From Firmicutes bacterium TM09-10 (lineage in GTDB: Bacteria > Bacillota > Clostridia > Lachnospirales > Lachnospiraceae): 64,000 nt of DNA. The DNA lies in NCBI GenBank assembly GCA_003481005.1, contig QUKC01000014.1:35808-99807 (forward strand), read 5' to 3'. Below are positions 36,181-44,698 of this stretch, piece after piece. The notes under the pieces were generated by a model. That model made no database searches and was not told where the DNA came from. It saw only the letters and a program-made list of their open reading frames with translations. A program made the translations under genes and the position numbers. Every line of letters starts with the position of its first letter. The stretch's first letter is position 1.

Positions 36181-37737
36181 TCACACAGTTCGTGTCGTCC
36201 ATTTGGAAGCGTCCCAGACCGTATCTGCGAGCCCGTCATAGAACTCGGGCTCATGGCATACCATCAGAATGCTTCCGCGATATGCGATCAGTGCACGCTT
36301 CAATTCGTCCTTGGCATCCACATCGAGGTGGTTGGTGGGCTCGTCGAGGACGAGTACATTGGAGGGACGGTTGATCAGCTTGCAGAGACGCACCTTTGCC
36401 TGTTCACCGCCGGACAGGACTTTGACAAGGCTTTCAATATGCTTGGTTGTAAGGCCGCATTTTGCGAGGGCGGAACGCACCTCATACTGGCTGTAGCCCG
36501 GAAACTCCTTCCAGATCTCCTCGATACAGGTTGTGGAAATATCCTGACTCATTTCCTGCTCGAAATAGCCGATCTCCAGATAATCTCCCTGCTCTACGCT
36601 GCCGGAGAGGGGATCGATCAGACCGAGGATGCTCTTCAGCAGAGTTGTCTTACCGATTCCGTTTGCACCGGTGATGACGATCTTGGAGCCGCGTTCCATG
36701 GACAGATTCAGCGGGGAGGACAGCGGCTCGTCATAACCGATTACGAGGTCGGACGTCTGGAAAATATATCTGCCGGGCGTGCGTGCCTCTTTAAAATTGA
36801 ACTCCGGCTTCGGCTTTTCAGCCTGCAGTTCTATTACATCCATTTTATCCAGCTTCTTCTGGCGGGACATCGCCATGTTTCTGGTGGAAACACGAGCCTT
36901 GTTGCGGGCAACGAAATCCTTTAAATCTGCAATTTCTTTCTGCTGTTTGTTATAGGCGGCTTCCAGCTGCGCTTTTTTCATCGCATAAACTTCCTGGAAC
37001 TTGTCGTAATCGCCTACGTAGCGGGTCAGCTGCTGATTGTCCATGTGGTAGATCAGGTTGACGACGCTGTTTAAGAACGGAATATCATGAGAAATCAGGA
37101 TAAACGCGTTTTCGTAATCATTTAAATACCGTTTGAGCCATTCGATATGAGAAACATCGAGATAGTTGGTGGGCTCGTCCAAAAGCAGGATGTCCGGTTT
37201 CTCCAACAGAAGCTTACCCAAAAGTACCTTAGTACGCTGACCGCCGGACAGCTCGGAAACATCCTTGTCCAGACCGATTTCGGAAAGCCCGAGGGCGCGT
37301 CCAACCTCCTCAACCTTGGAATCGATCATATAAAAATCGTGTGCAGTCAAAAGCTCCTGCAGCGTTCCGGCGTCCTCCATCAGCTGCTGCATGGTATCCT
37401 CGTCTGCTTCGCCCATCTTTTCATAAATCCCGTTTAATTCCTGTTCCATATCCAACAGAAAATCAAAGGCAGAGGTCAGTACCTGACGGATGGTCATGCC
37501 CTTTTCAAGGGCAGTGTGCTGATCCAGATAACCGGCGCGGACATTTTTGGACCATTCGACCTTACCCTCATCGGGCTGCAGGCGACCGGTGATGATGTTC
37601 ATAAAGGTGGATTTTCCCTCGCCGTTTGCGCCGATTAAGCCGATGTGCTCACCCTTTAAAAGACGGAAGGAAACGTCATGGAAAATGGCTCTGTCGCCAA
37701 AGCCGTGAGACAGATGTTCTACGTTTAAAATACTCAT
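36181..37737 (-). CDS. ABC-F family ATPase
   Basis: A soluble protein of 518 aa with two ABC domains and no membrane part: GANGEGKST and LSGGQRTKVLLGK..LLLDEPTNYLD, then a charged linker, GANGIGKTT and LSGGEQAKVRLC..LVLDEPTNHLD. Such proteins act on the ribosome as translation factors or antibiotic-protection factors. The linker is of ordinary length with no long resistance-type extension visible. The start at 37737 (MSILNVEHLS) is the conserved one; the frame is open to 37815. Confidence 0.88.
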   Translation of the reverse strand: MSILNVEHLSHGFGDRAIFHDVSFRLLKGEHIGLIGANGEGKSTFMNIITGRLQPDEGKVEWSKNVRAGYLDQHTALEKGMTIRQVLTSAFDFLLDMEQELNGIYEKMGEADEDTMQQLMEDAGTLQELLTAHDFYMIDSKVEEVGRALGLSEIGLDKDVSELSGGQRTKVLLGKLLLEKPDILLLDEPTNYLDVSHIEWLKRYLNDYENAFILISHDIPFLNSVVNLIYHMDNQQLTRYVGDYDKFQEVYAMKKAQLEAAYNKQQKEIADLKDFVARNKARVSTRNMAMSRQKKLDKMDVIELQAEKPKPEFNFKEARTPGRYIFQTSDLVIGYDEPLSSPLNLSMERGSKIVITGANGIGKTTLLKSILGLIDPLSGSVEQGDYLEIGYFEQEMSQDISTTCIEEIWKEFPGYSQYEVRSALAKCGLTTKHIESLVKVLSGGEQAKVRLCKLINRPSNVLVLDEPTNHLDVDAKDELKRALIAYRGSILMVCHEPEFYDGLADTVWDASKWTTRTV

Positions 37738-37901
37738 ATTGTTCTCTCTGTACTTTCTGAATTCTGAGTGTTGATATCGGATTGCTTTGTGCTTCCGTGC
37801 CCTCACAATCCGCAAAGACTATGTCCCGAAAAGTATAACGGGAAAAAAAGGAATTGACAACCCGTAATTCACAGAAATTCTTGAGCTTTTCCTGAAATAG
37901 T

Positions 37902-38060
37902 TACAGTTCACCCGCGCCATTCGCAAAACCGCGTCTTCGACGCTCTCCGCTGCTTCGCAGCTCTTTTTGCTCATAAAATGGCGCTCCCTTCGTACCCTTC
38001 TGCGTTCAGATTTTCGTGCAAGCACGGAATCTGGACTCAGAAGGGTACGAGTGAACTGTA
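37902..38060 (-). repeat. Family 2 structured repeat, complete copy
   Basis: A 159-bp unit bounded by perfect TACAGTTCAC/GTGAACTGTA termini. In minus orientation it reads like copy 1: CTCGT, a central hairpin (AGATTCC-GTGCTTGCAC-GAAAATCT), TACGAAGGGAGCGCC, TATGAGCAAAAA, GAGCTGCGAAGCAGC, AGCGTCGAAGACGCG and GCGAATGGCGCGGG. It lacks the extra hairpin of copy 1. The 500-bp gap 37738-38241 contains only this, the family 3 copy and the next gene's leader. Confidence 0.85.
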
Positions 38061-38139
38061 GCTTAAAACATTGACAACGAACAAAAGTTAGTCTATTCTA
38101 CTTCTGAAAAATGAATTTTTGAACCCGATGGATATGGAG

Positions 38140-38210
38140 TCAGGGCAAAAGGTCTCTCACCCACCTATGAGTAAGCTCATGTGGGCTTAGTCCTTTTGCC
38201 CCTGATATCA
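38140..38210 (-). repeat. Family 3 hairpin repeat, copy 3
   Basis: CAGGGCAAAAGG (38141-38152) pairs with CCTTTTGCCCCTG (one bulge), enclosing CCCAC..GTGGG around ATGAG/CTCAT. It is the inverse of the 26611 copy, and it ends 31 bp before the ABC ATPase start. Confidence 0.8.
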
Positions 38211-38241
38211 TGAAGGTTACGATATTGAGGAGGAGAAAGTG

Positions 38242-38940
38242 ATGTTTCTGGAAATCAGAGGAATCCGAAAGTCCTTCGGCGAGGGCGACAGTCTGGTGGA
38301 AGTATTAAAAGGCATTGACCTTTCCGTGGAAAAAGGAGAATTTTGCGTGCTGCTTGGACCGTCCGGTTCCGGCAAATCGACGCTGCTCAACATCATCGGC
38401 GGCATTGACCGCGCGGATGAGGGCAGTATTACGATTGCCGGGGAAAAGACGGAGGATATGGACGAGAAACGCCTGACAGCTTATCGCAGAAAGCATCTGG
38501 GCTACATTTTCCAGATGTACAACCTGATTCCGAATCTGACGGTGCGGGAAAATATCGAAGTCGGCGCGTATTTAAGCGAACATCCGCTGGATGTGGATGA
38601 ACTGATGGAGACGCTGGGGCTGACTGCCCATGGGAAAAAGCTGCCGAACCAGCTTTCCGGCGGACAACAGCAGAGATGTGCGATCGGGCGTGCGATCGTG
38701 AAAAATCCTGACATCCTGTTGTGCGACGAGCCCACGGGCGCGCTGGACTATAATACATCAAAGGAAATTTTAAAATTGATCGAAACCGTGAATCAGAAAT
38801 ATGGCAACACAGTCGTGATGGTAACCCATAACGACGCGATCAGAAATATGGCGGATGTCGTTGTAAAACTGCGTGACGGTCAGATCCGCAAAACTTACCG
38901 CAACCTGGAAAAGATCAAAGCACAGGATCTGGAATGGTAA
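38242..38940 (+). CDS. ABC ATPase, MacB/LolD type
   Basis: Energises the FtsX-type permease that follows. The 232 aa carry Walker [10 protein letters not shown], signature [14 protein letters not shown], Walker [13 protein letters not shown] and H-loop VTHND. GAGGAGGAG (38227-38235) is spaced for ATG 38242. It forms an operon with the permease (11-bp gap) and the secreted coiled-coil protein. Confidence 0.92.
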   Translation: MFLEIRGIRKSFGEGDSLVEVLKGIDLSVEKGEFCVLLGPSGSGKSTLLNIIGGIDRADEGSITIAGEKTEDMDEKRLTAYRRKHLGYIFQMYNLIPNLTVRENIEVGAYLSEHPLDVDELMETLGLTAHGKKLPNQLSGGQQQRCAIGRAIVKNPDILLCDEPTGALDYNTSKEILKLIETVNQKYGNTVVMVTHNDAIRNMADVVVKLRDGQIRKTYRNLEKIKAQDLEW

Positions 38941-38951
38941 GGGGGCGGCAT

Positions 38952-41270
38952 ATGAAAAATCCATTAAGCAAACGGCTTTTGCGGGAATTAAAAGATGATT
39001 TCGGAAAATATGCCGTGATTTTCCTTTTGCTCGTCTTTTCCATCGGACTGATTTCGGGCTTTTTAGTTGCGGATGGAAGCATGATAAAGGCATATAATGA
39101 CGGCTTTGAAAAGTATCAGATCGAGAACGGTCATTTTATTACGGAACAGAAAATGAATCAGGCGCAGAAAGCCAAAATTGAGGAAAACGGGGTAACGCTT
39201 TACGACCAGTTTTATGTTCAGGAGGAAACAGATTTCGGTGCGCGGCTGCGCATCTACGCGGACAGGGAGCAGGTCAACACGGTCTGCCTGATGGAAGGGC
39301 AGCTCCCGCAACAGGATAACGAGATCGGAATCGACAGAATGTTCGCGGAAAATAACGGGATTTCTGTCGGGGATACCGTGCAGGCGGATGGCGATACCTG
39401 GACGGTGACAGGGCTTGTGGCACTGCCGGATTACAGCTGCCTGTTTGAAAATAACAATGACGCGATGTTTGACGCGAAGCTGTTCGGGGTCGCAATCGTA
39501 TCTCCGGAGGCCTTTGCGCGTTTTGAGAAGGAGCAGCTTCACTATGATTATGCCTGGAAGTACGATACAGAGCCTGCAACAGATGCAGAAGAAAAAGAAG
39601 TTTCGGAAGATTTGATGGAGGCAGTGAACGGTGTTGTATCATTGAAAGATTTTCTGCCTCGTTATGAAAATCAGGCGATTCAGTTTACCGGGGAGGATAT
39701 GGGCAGTGACCGTGCGATGATGATTGTCCTGCTTTACATTATCATCGTGATTCTGGCGTTTGTTTTTGCAGTGACAACGGCCAATACGATTGAAAAGGAA
39801 GCGAATGTGATCGGTACGCTGCGGGCGAGCGGCTATACGAGAGGCGAACTGATCCGGCATTATATGGAGATGCCGGTGATTGTAACGCTCATCAGCGCGG
39901 TGATCGGAAATATTTTTGGATATACGGTCATGAAAAATGTGTGCGCCGGCATGTATTATGGAAGCTACAGCCTGCCTACTTATGTGACGGTCTGGAATGC
40001 AGAAGCTTTCCTATATACAACAGTGGTTCCAGTGCTTCTGATGCTTTTGATCAATGTTCTGATCCTGTACAGACAGATGAAGCTTAGTCCGCTGCAGTTT
40101 CTGCGCCGCGATCTGAGCCGTAAAAAGAACAGGCGCGCAGTTGGTTTAAGCCTTGCAATCCGGTTCTTTTCCAGGTTTCGGATTCGGGTCGTACTGCAGA
40201 ACATGGCGAATTATGTGATTCTGTTTATTGGAATTTCCTTTGCATCAATCCTGCTTTTGTTCGGACTTTCGATGGTTCCGATTATGGATCATTACCAGGA
40301 AGAAATCACAGGCAATATGATCGCAGAGTACCAGTATATGCTGAATATGCCGGTTTCGGAGATGGACAGCAAGTATAAGCTAAAGGGCATGCTTTCCCTG
40401 CTGAAATTTGCAAAAGAAGTGGAAACGGACAATCCTGACGCGGAAAAGTTCAGCGCTTATACTCTGCGGACGATGGACGAAAATTATATGCTGGAGGATA
40501 TCCTCTTTTATGGAATCGAACCGGACAGCCGTTATGTTTCCCTGAAGCTTTCCGATGACGATGTGGTGATTTCCTCTGCCTATGCCTCGAAGTTTGGACT
40601 TTCCATCGGGGACAGCATTACACTGAAAGAAAAATATGAGGATAAGACCTATACCTTTACTGTCACACAGATTTATCCATATGAAGCGTCGCTGGTCGTA
40701 TTTCTTTCGAGGGATCATCTAAACGATGTCTTTGATCTTGGAAAGGACATGTACGGTGGATATTTTTCCAGTTCTGAAATTACAGATATCGATGACAAAT
40801 ACATCGGTTCTGTGATCGATCTGGATGCGCTGACCAAAATGACGCGTCAGATGGAGATTTCCATGGGCGGGATGATGTGGCTGGTCAGCTTTTTTGCAGT
40901 TCTGATATTTGCTGTTCTTGTTTATTTGCTGAGTAAAATTATCATTGAAAAAAATGCGCAGTCGATTTCCATGGCAAAAATTCTCGGTTACTCCAAAGGA
41001 GAGATTGCAAGGCTCTATGTTATGCCAACCTCAATCGTTGTCGTGCTCTGCGTGCTGATTAATATTCCGCTGAGCGTCAGGATTATCGGTATCATCTGGA
41101 AAGCAATGTTGTCACAAATGATGACGGGGTATCTGCCTTACTGGATTGACCCGAAGATTTATGTGGAAATGTTTGTGGCAGGAGTCATCTGCTATGGGGT
41201 TGTGGCTGCATTGGAGCTGAAACGAATCGGAAAAGTCCCGATGGATATGGCACTGAAAAATGTGGAGTGA
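38952..41270 (+). CDS. FtsX/MacB-type ABC permease
   Basis: A 772-aa membrane protein. One N-terminal helix (AVIFLLLVFSIGLISGFLVA) is followed by a large external domain (about 50-250), three helices forming an FtsX unit, a second external domain (about 450-640), and another three-helix FtsX unit near the C-terminus (MWLVSFFAVLIFAVLVYLL). Such systems transmit ATP energy to external partners rather than import solutes. ATG 38952 follows AAGGGGGCGG. Confidence 0.88.
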   Translation: MKNPLSKRLLRELKDDFGKYAVIFLLLVFSIGLISGFLVADGSMIKAYNDGFEKYQIENGHFITEQKMNQAQKAKIEENGVTLYDQFYVQEETDFGARLRIYADREQVNTVCLMEGQLPQQDNEIGIDRMFAENNGISVGDTVQADGDTWTVTGLVALPDYSCLFENNNDAMFDAKLFGVAIVSPEAFARFEKEQLHYDYAWKYDTEPATDAEEKEVSEDLMEAVNGVVSLKDFLPRYENQAIQFTGEDMGSDRAMMIVLLYIIIVILAFVFAVTTANTIEKEANVIGTLRASGYTRGELIRHYMEMPVIVTLISAVIGNIFGYTVMKNVCAGMYYGSYSLPTYVTVWNAEAFLYTTVVPVLLMLLINVLILYRQMKLSPLQFLRRDLSRKKNRRAVGLSLAIRFFSRFRIRVVLQNMANYVILFIGISFASILLLFGLSMVPIMDHYQEEITGNMIAEYQYMLNMPVSEMDSKYKLKGMLSLLKFAKEVETDNPDAEKFSAYTLRTMDENYMLEDILFYGIEPDSRYVSLKLSDDDVVISSAYASKFGLSIGDSITLKEKYEDKTYTFTVTQIYPYEASLVVFLSRDHLNDVFDLGKDMYGGYFSSSEITDIDDKYIGSVIDLDALTKMTRQMEISMGGMMWLVSFFAVLIFAVLVYLLSKIIIEKNAQSISMAKILGYSKGEIARLYVMPTSIVVVLCVLINIPLSVRIIGIIWKAMLSQMMTGYLPYWIDPKIYVEMFVAGVICYGVVAALELKRIGKVPMDMALKNVE

Positions 41271-41282
41271 GGAGGGAAAATT

Positions 41283-42680
41283 ATGTTTGACTTTCAGGAT
41301 AAAAAGAATCGGTATAAAATGACCGCGGCAGCGCTTTTTACCGCTGCTGCAATGTGTGTCGGCGGCTGCGGTGACGCGGCAGCGGCGACCAGCGGCGCAG
41401 CGGACGGCTCGACTACCAGCACGGCAGATACCGGCACACAGACCGCAGGCGCATCAGGCAACGCGTCCACGACGGATACCGCTGGCTCAGCCAGCGCAGC
41501 GACTAACGCGGCGTCCGCTTGGCACGAAAGCGGTATGGAAACGGACAAGGAAGAAAGCGTTTATGTGCTTACGGATGCCTACGGAACCCCGACGGAAATC
41601 ACCGTGACCGCAGGTCTGAAAAATCCGGGACCGGATGCAGAGCTGACTGACGTAACAACGCTGACGGATATCATAAACAAAGAAGGCGACGAAACCTATA
41701 CAAAGCAGGCAGACGGAAGCATCCTCTGGGAAAACCACGGCTCTGACATTCATTATGAGGGAAAAGCGGACACTTCTTCCGAGCTTCCGCTGACGGTAAC
41801 GGTGACTTACTTTCTGGATGGCAAAGAAGTGGGCGCAGATGAACTGACCGGTGCCACCGGCAATATCAAAATCCGCTTTGATTACAAAAATAACACGCAG
41901 GAAAATGGTTCGATCACACCGTTTGCAGCGATCACCGGACTGATGCTTTCGGAAGACAATGTGCATGATATTTCCGTGACGAACGGCGCTTCCCGTTACA
42001 TGGACGGCGAATATCTGGTTTACGGTTTTGCGCTTCCCGGCATGACAACTGCACTTGATCTGGATACGATGGAGCTGACAAAAGAGGAAGAAATCGATCT
42101 GCATGATTTTATGGAGGTTTCGTTCGAGGCGGAGGATTTTGAACTGGATTTCACGGCGACCATGGTTTCCAACGGACTTCTGGAAGAAAAGGACTATGAT
42201 AAGGTTATTGACAAGTTGGATGAGCTGACGGATAAGCTGGAAGATTCCGCCGACCAGGTTAAAGATCTGAAAAGTAAGATCAGCAAATTGAAAAACGGCG
42301 GAGAAAAATTAAGAAGCGGCGCAGACTCCCTGTATCAGGGACTATCCCAGGTCAATGCAGCACTCGCGCAGGCGGCACAGGCTGACCCATCGCTGGCAGG
42401 ACTTGCAGCATCGGTTTCGCAGCTGACGGATGGAAGTAAACAGCTGGCAGATGGCGTCAGCACCTACACAAAGGGTGTGGAAAAAGCGTGTGACAGCATA
42501 GATGACAGTTCCTCTTCCAACACCGATGATACGGAAAAGAAACAGGAGCTGCAGTCCCTTACAGAAAAGTTAAAGTCGCTGAAAGAAAACGATGGCGCAT
42601 ATAATAATTTCAGCGGGCTGGAAGACGGAAAGACAGGCAGTGTGTCCTTTATCATTGAAACGGATGAGATAAAAAAATAA
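41283..42680 (+). CDS. Secreted lipoprotein-like coiled-coil protein (YhgE/Pip-related)
   Basis: A 465-aa protein with a signal region ending in a lipobox-like MCVGGCG, an Ala/Thr/Ser-rich spacer (about 35-80), two beta-rich segments (TVTYFLDGKEVG, GNIKIRFDYKNN, FAAITGLML), then a coiled coil with YhgE/Pip-like repeats (LTDGSKQLADGVSTY) and the ending YNNFSGLEDG..VSFIIETDEI. I recall the same architecture beside MacB-like permeases in other Clostridia. Probably the external partner of this ABC system. Start has GGAGGGAAA. Confidence 0.7.
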   Translation: MFDFQDKKNRYKMTAAALFTAAAMCVGGCGDAAAATSGAADGSTTSTADTGTQTAGASGNASTTDTAGSASAATNAASAWHESGMETDKEESVYVLTDAYGTPTEITVTAGLKNPGPDAELTDVTTLTDIINKEGDETYTKQADGSILWENHGSDIHYEGKADTSSELPLTVTVTYFLDGKEVGADELTGATGNIKIRFDYKNNTQENGSITPFAAITGLMLSEDNVHDISVTNGASRYMDGEYLVYGFALPGMTTALDLDTMELTKEEEIDLHDFMEVSFEAEDFELDFTATMVSNGLLEEKDYDKVIDKLDELTDKLEDSADQVKDLKSKISKLKNGGEKLRSGADSLYQGLSQVNAALAQAAQADPSLAGLAASVSQLTDGSKQLADGVSTYTKGVEKACDSIDDSSSSNTDDTEKKQELQSLTEKLKSLKENDGAYNNFSGLEDGKTGSVSFIIETDEIKK

Positions 42681-42689
42681 GACGAAAAA

Positions 42690-42730
42690 GGGCGGCAGAG
42701 ATAAAGGGAAATCCCTGCCGCTCTTTTTTT
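42690..42730 (+). terminator. Terminator of the ABC operon
   Basis: GGGCGGCAGAG pairs with the CCCTGCCGCTC region, then seven T's. It ends the ATPase/permease/coiled-coil operon. Confidence 0.8.
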
Positions 42731-42741
42731 GACAGGAATTC

Positions 42742-42752
42742 TATGCTACAAT
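42742..42752 (+). promoter_or_regulatory. Extended -10 promoter before the gamma-carbonic anhydrase
   Basis: TGCTACAAT forms an extended -10. A TTGACA lies only 12 bp upstream (42729-42734), too close for a normal -35, so the extended -10 is the better reading. Confidence 0.4.
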
Positions 42753-42806
42753 GAGCGCAAGTGAGCACAAACAGGCGAAGCCTGCTCAGAAAAGGGGGCA
42801 AATCAG

Positions 42807-43328
42807 ATGTGGAAAAATCCGAACATTGACCCGTCGGCGTTTATTGCGCCCAGTGCAGACATATATGGGGACGTTTCGATCGCAGAAAACTGCAGTATCT
42901 GGTTCCACGCAACCGTGCGTGCCGGAGCAGGCAGCGTATCGATCGGTGCAGGTACGAACGTGCAGGATAACTGCGTCATTCATGTGGACAGGGGCTACAG
43001 CGTGACTGTGGGAAAAAATGTCACGATCGGGCACAGCGCGATTGTGCACGGCTGCAGCGTTGGGGACAATACACTGATTGGAATGGGTGCAATTGTCTTA
43101 AACGGCGCGTCCGTCGGCAAAAATTGTATCGTTGGAGCAGGAGCGCTGGTGACGCAGAATATGCAGATTCCGGAGGGCTCACTGGTTTATGGAAGCCCTG
43201 CCAAAATCATCCGCAGTGTAACGGAAGCGGAAATCACCTCCAATCTGGAAAATGCAGCCCATTATGTCCGGGAAGGACAGGAATATGCAAAACATCTGGG
43301 GAAAGGAAATGAGAGCCATGAAGGATGA
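42807..43328 (+). CDS. Gamma-carbonic anhydrase family protein
   Basis: A left-handed beta-helix hexapeptide-repeat protein of 173 aa; members bind Zn or Fe between subunits of a trimer and hydrate CO2 or act on related substrates. The three metal-site His positions are visible in VIHVDRGYS and GHSAIVHG. The C-terminal helix is charged. Site AAAAGGGGG. It overlaps the MarR gene by 11 bp. Confidence 0.88.
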   Translation: MWKNPNIDPSAFIAPSADIYGDVSIAENCSIWFHATVRAGAGSVSIGAGTNVQDNCVIHVDRGYSVTVGKNVTIGHSAIVHGCSVGDNTLIGMGAIVLNGASVGKNCIVGAGALVTQNMQIPEGSLVYGSPAKIIRSVTEAEITSNLENAAHYVREGQEYAKHLGKGNESHEG

Positions 43329-43794
43329 CCGTTTTTTGAAATTTACCCTTTCTCTTTCCAGAATGAATAAAAAAGTACAGGCAGTCAAAACAGCTGGAAT
43401 GGGGATGGTAGGATTAAAGGCTGCACACACGGCGGTACTGTACGCGCTGAGCGGACATTCGGAGGGACTTCAGTTTGCAGAGGTGGCAGCGGCCTGTGAC
43501 CTTGACCCGGCGCTGATTTCCCGGACATTTTCGGAGCTGATCGCAGCCGGAATGGTGGAAAAACAAGGAGAACCGGGACGTTACCGCGCCCGCTATGTTC
43601 TGACAGAGCAGGGCAGCCTGCAGACCGCCAAAATCCGTCAGGTCATCGGGCTGGTACAGGAAAATGCGGACAAAAATATCGCGCCGGAGGATTTGCAGAC
43701 GTTTTACCGGGTGCTGGAACAGCTGCTGAACAACTTTGAAGAAATGTCGGAGCATTATGACACAGTGTTTGAATCGCTGCGGAGAGAAAGCTGA
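43318..43794 (+). CDS. MarR-like transcription regulator
   Basis: A 158-aa winged-helix protein (LQFAEVAAACDLDPALISRTFSEL wing region, GRYRARYVLTEQG) with N- and C-terminal dimerisation helices (YRVLEQLLNNFEEMSEHYDTV). GGGGAAAGG is spaced for ATG 43318; ATG 43309 is too close. It is co-transcribed with the carbonic anhydrase. Ligand and targets unknown. Confidence 0.75.
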   Translation: MKDDRFLKFTLSLSRMNKKVQAVKTAGMGMVGLKAAHTAVLYALSGHSEGLQFAEVAAACDLDPALISRTFSELIAAGMVEKQGEPGRYRARYVLTEQGSLQTAKIRQVIGLVQENADKNIAPEDLQTFYRVLEQLLNNFEEMSEHYDTVFESLRRES

Positions 43795-43924
43795 GGCAGC
43801 AGTGCCGCCTGAATTGAATAAAAGAGACAAAAGCGCAGGAATCATGGCATGCTGCGGGCAGCTGGACCATATGTGGAAAATGCTGTAGAGCCACTGCCAT
43901 GCGCTTACAGAATGGAGAGGAAAA

Positions 43925-44698
43925 ATGGATGCCATGCAGAAATTTCTGGAATATGCGTCTGCCTATGACGACGGAAGCGATACCAGGATCAAACTAAAAA
44001 TTATTCACACGCAAAGGGTGACGGAGGTGATGGAACAGCTTACAGCGGCGCTCCCACTTTCGGAAAGTGACAGAGAGCTGGCGTATCTGTGTGCGGTATA
44101 TCACGATATCGGAAGATTTGAGCAGCTGAAGCGCTATCACACGTTTCTGGATTATAAAAGCATCGACCACGCGCAGTTAGGGTGCGAAATCCTGCGGCAG
44201 GGCGATTTCCTGGATGAGCTTTCTGCCAGGGAAAGAGAGCAGGTTTTGACGGCCATTGGAAACCATAACCGCCTTGCGATTGAGGATGGCCTGGATGAAA
44301 AGACGCTGCTTTTTGCGAAGTTAATCCGGGATGCGGACAAATGCGATATTTTCCGGGTGTTTGCCCAGGAGGATCCTGTAGATACCACCGGTTTTTCCGC
44401 AGAACAGGTGGAACAGGAAGCAGTTTCAGATGTGGTGTATGAGAGCATTTTGGGTCATTACTGCATCAAAAAACAGGAACGAAAAACCGGGCTGGATGTC
44501 TGGGTCAGCTTTCTCGGCTTTTTCTTTGATCTGAATTTTGCAGAAAGCCTGCGGATTGCGCTGAAACAGGGCTATTATAAAAAGCGTTTTTTAGATCTGA
44601 ATTTTGAAGATCCTGCGACAGAAGAAAGGGTGCGGCGCTGTATTGCAGAAACAGAGCAGTATGCTTATGCACGTCTTAGAATGGAGGAATTGCAATGA
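43925..44698 (+). CDS. HD-domain phosphohydrolase
   Basis: A 257-aa protein with an HD metal-dependent phosphohydrolase core: IIHTQRV (first His), YHDIGRFEQ (His60-Asp61), GNHNR and DADKCDIFRV. Substrate not assignable; nucleotide or dinucleotide hydrolysis is likely for the superfamily. Site GGAGAGG. The ATGA overlap with the alcohol dehydrogenase gene indicates translational coupling. Confidence 0.82.
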   Translation: MDAMQKFLEYASAYDDGSDTRIKLKIIHTQRVTEVMEQLTAALPLSESDRELAYLCAVYHDIGRFEQLKRYHTFLDYKSIDHAQLGCEILRQGDFLDELSAREREQVLTAIGNHNRLAIEDGLDEKTLLFAKLIRDADKCDIFRVFAQEDPVDTTGFSAEQVEQEAVSDVVYESILGHYCIKKQERKTGLDVWVSFLGFFFDLNFAESLRIALKQGYYKKRFLDLNFEDPATEERVRRCIAETEQYAYARLRMEELQ

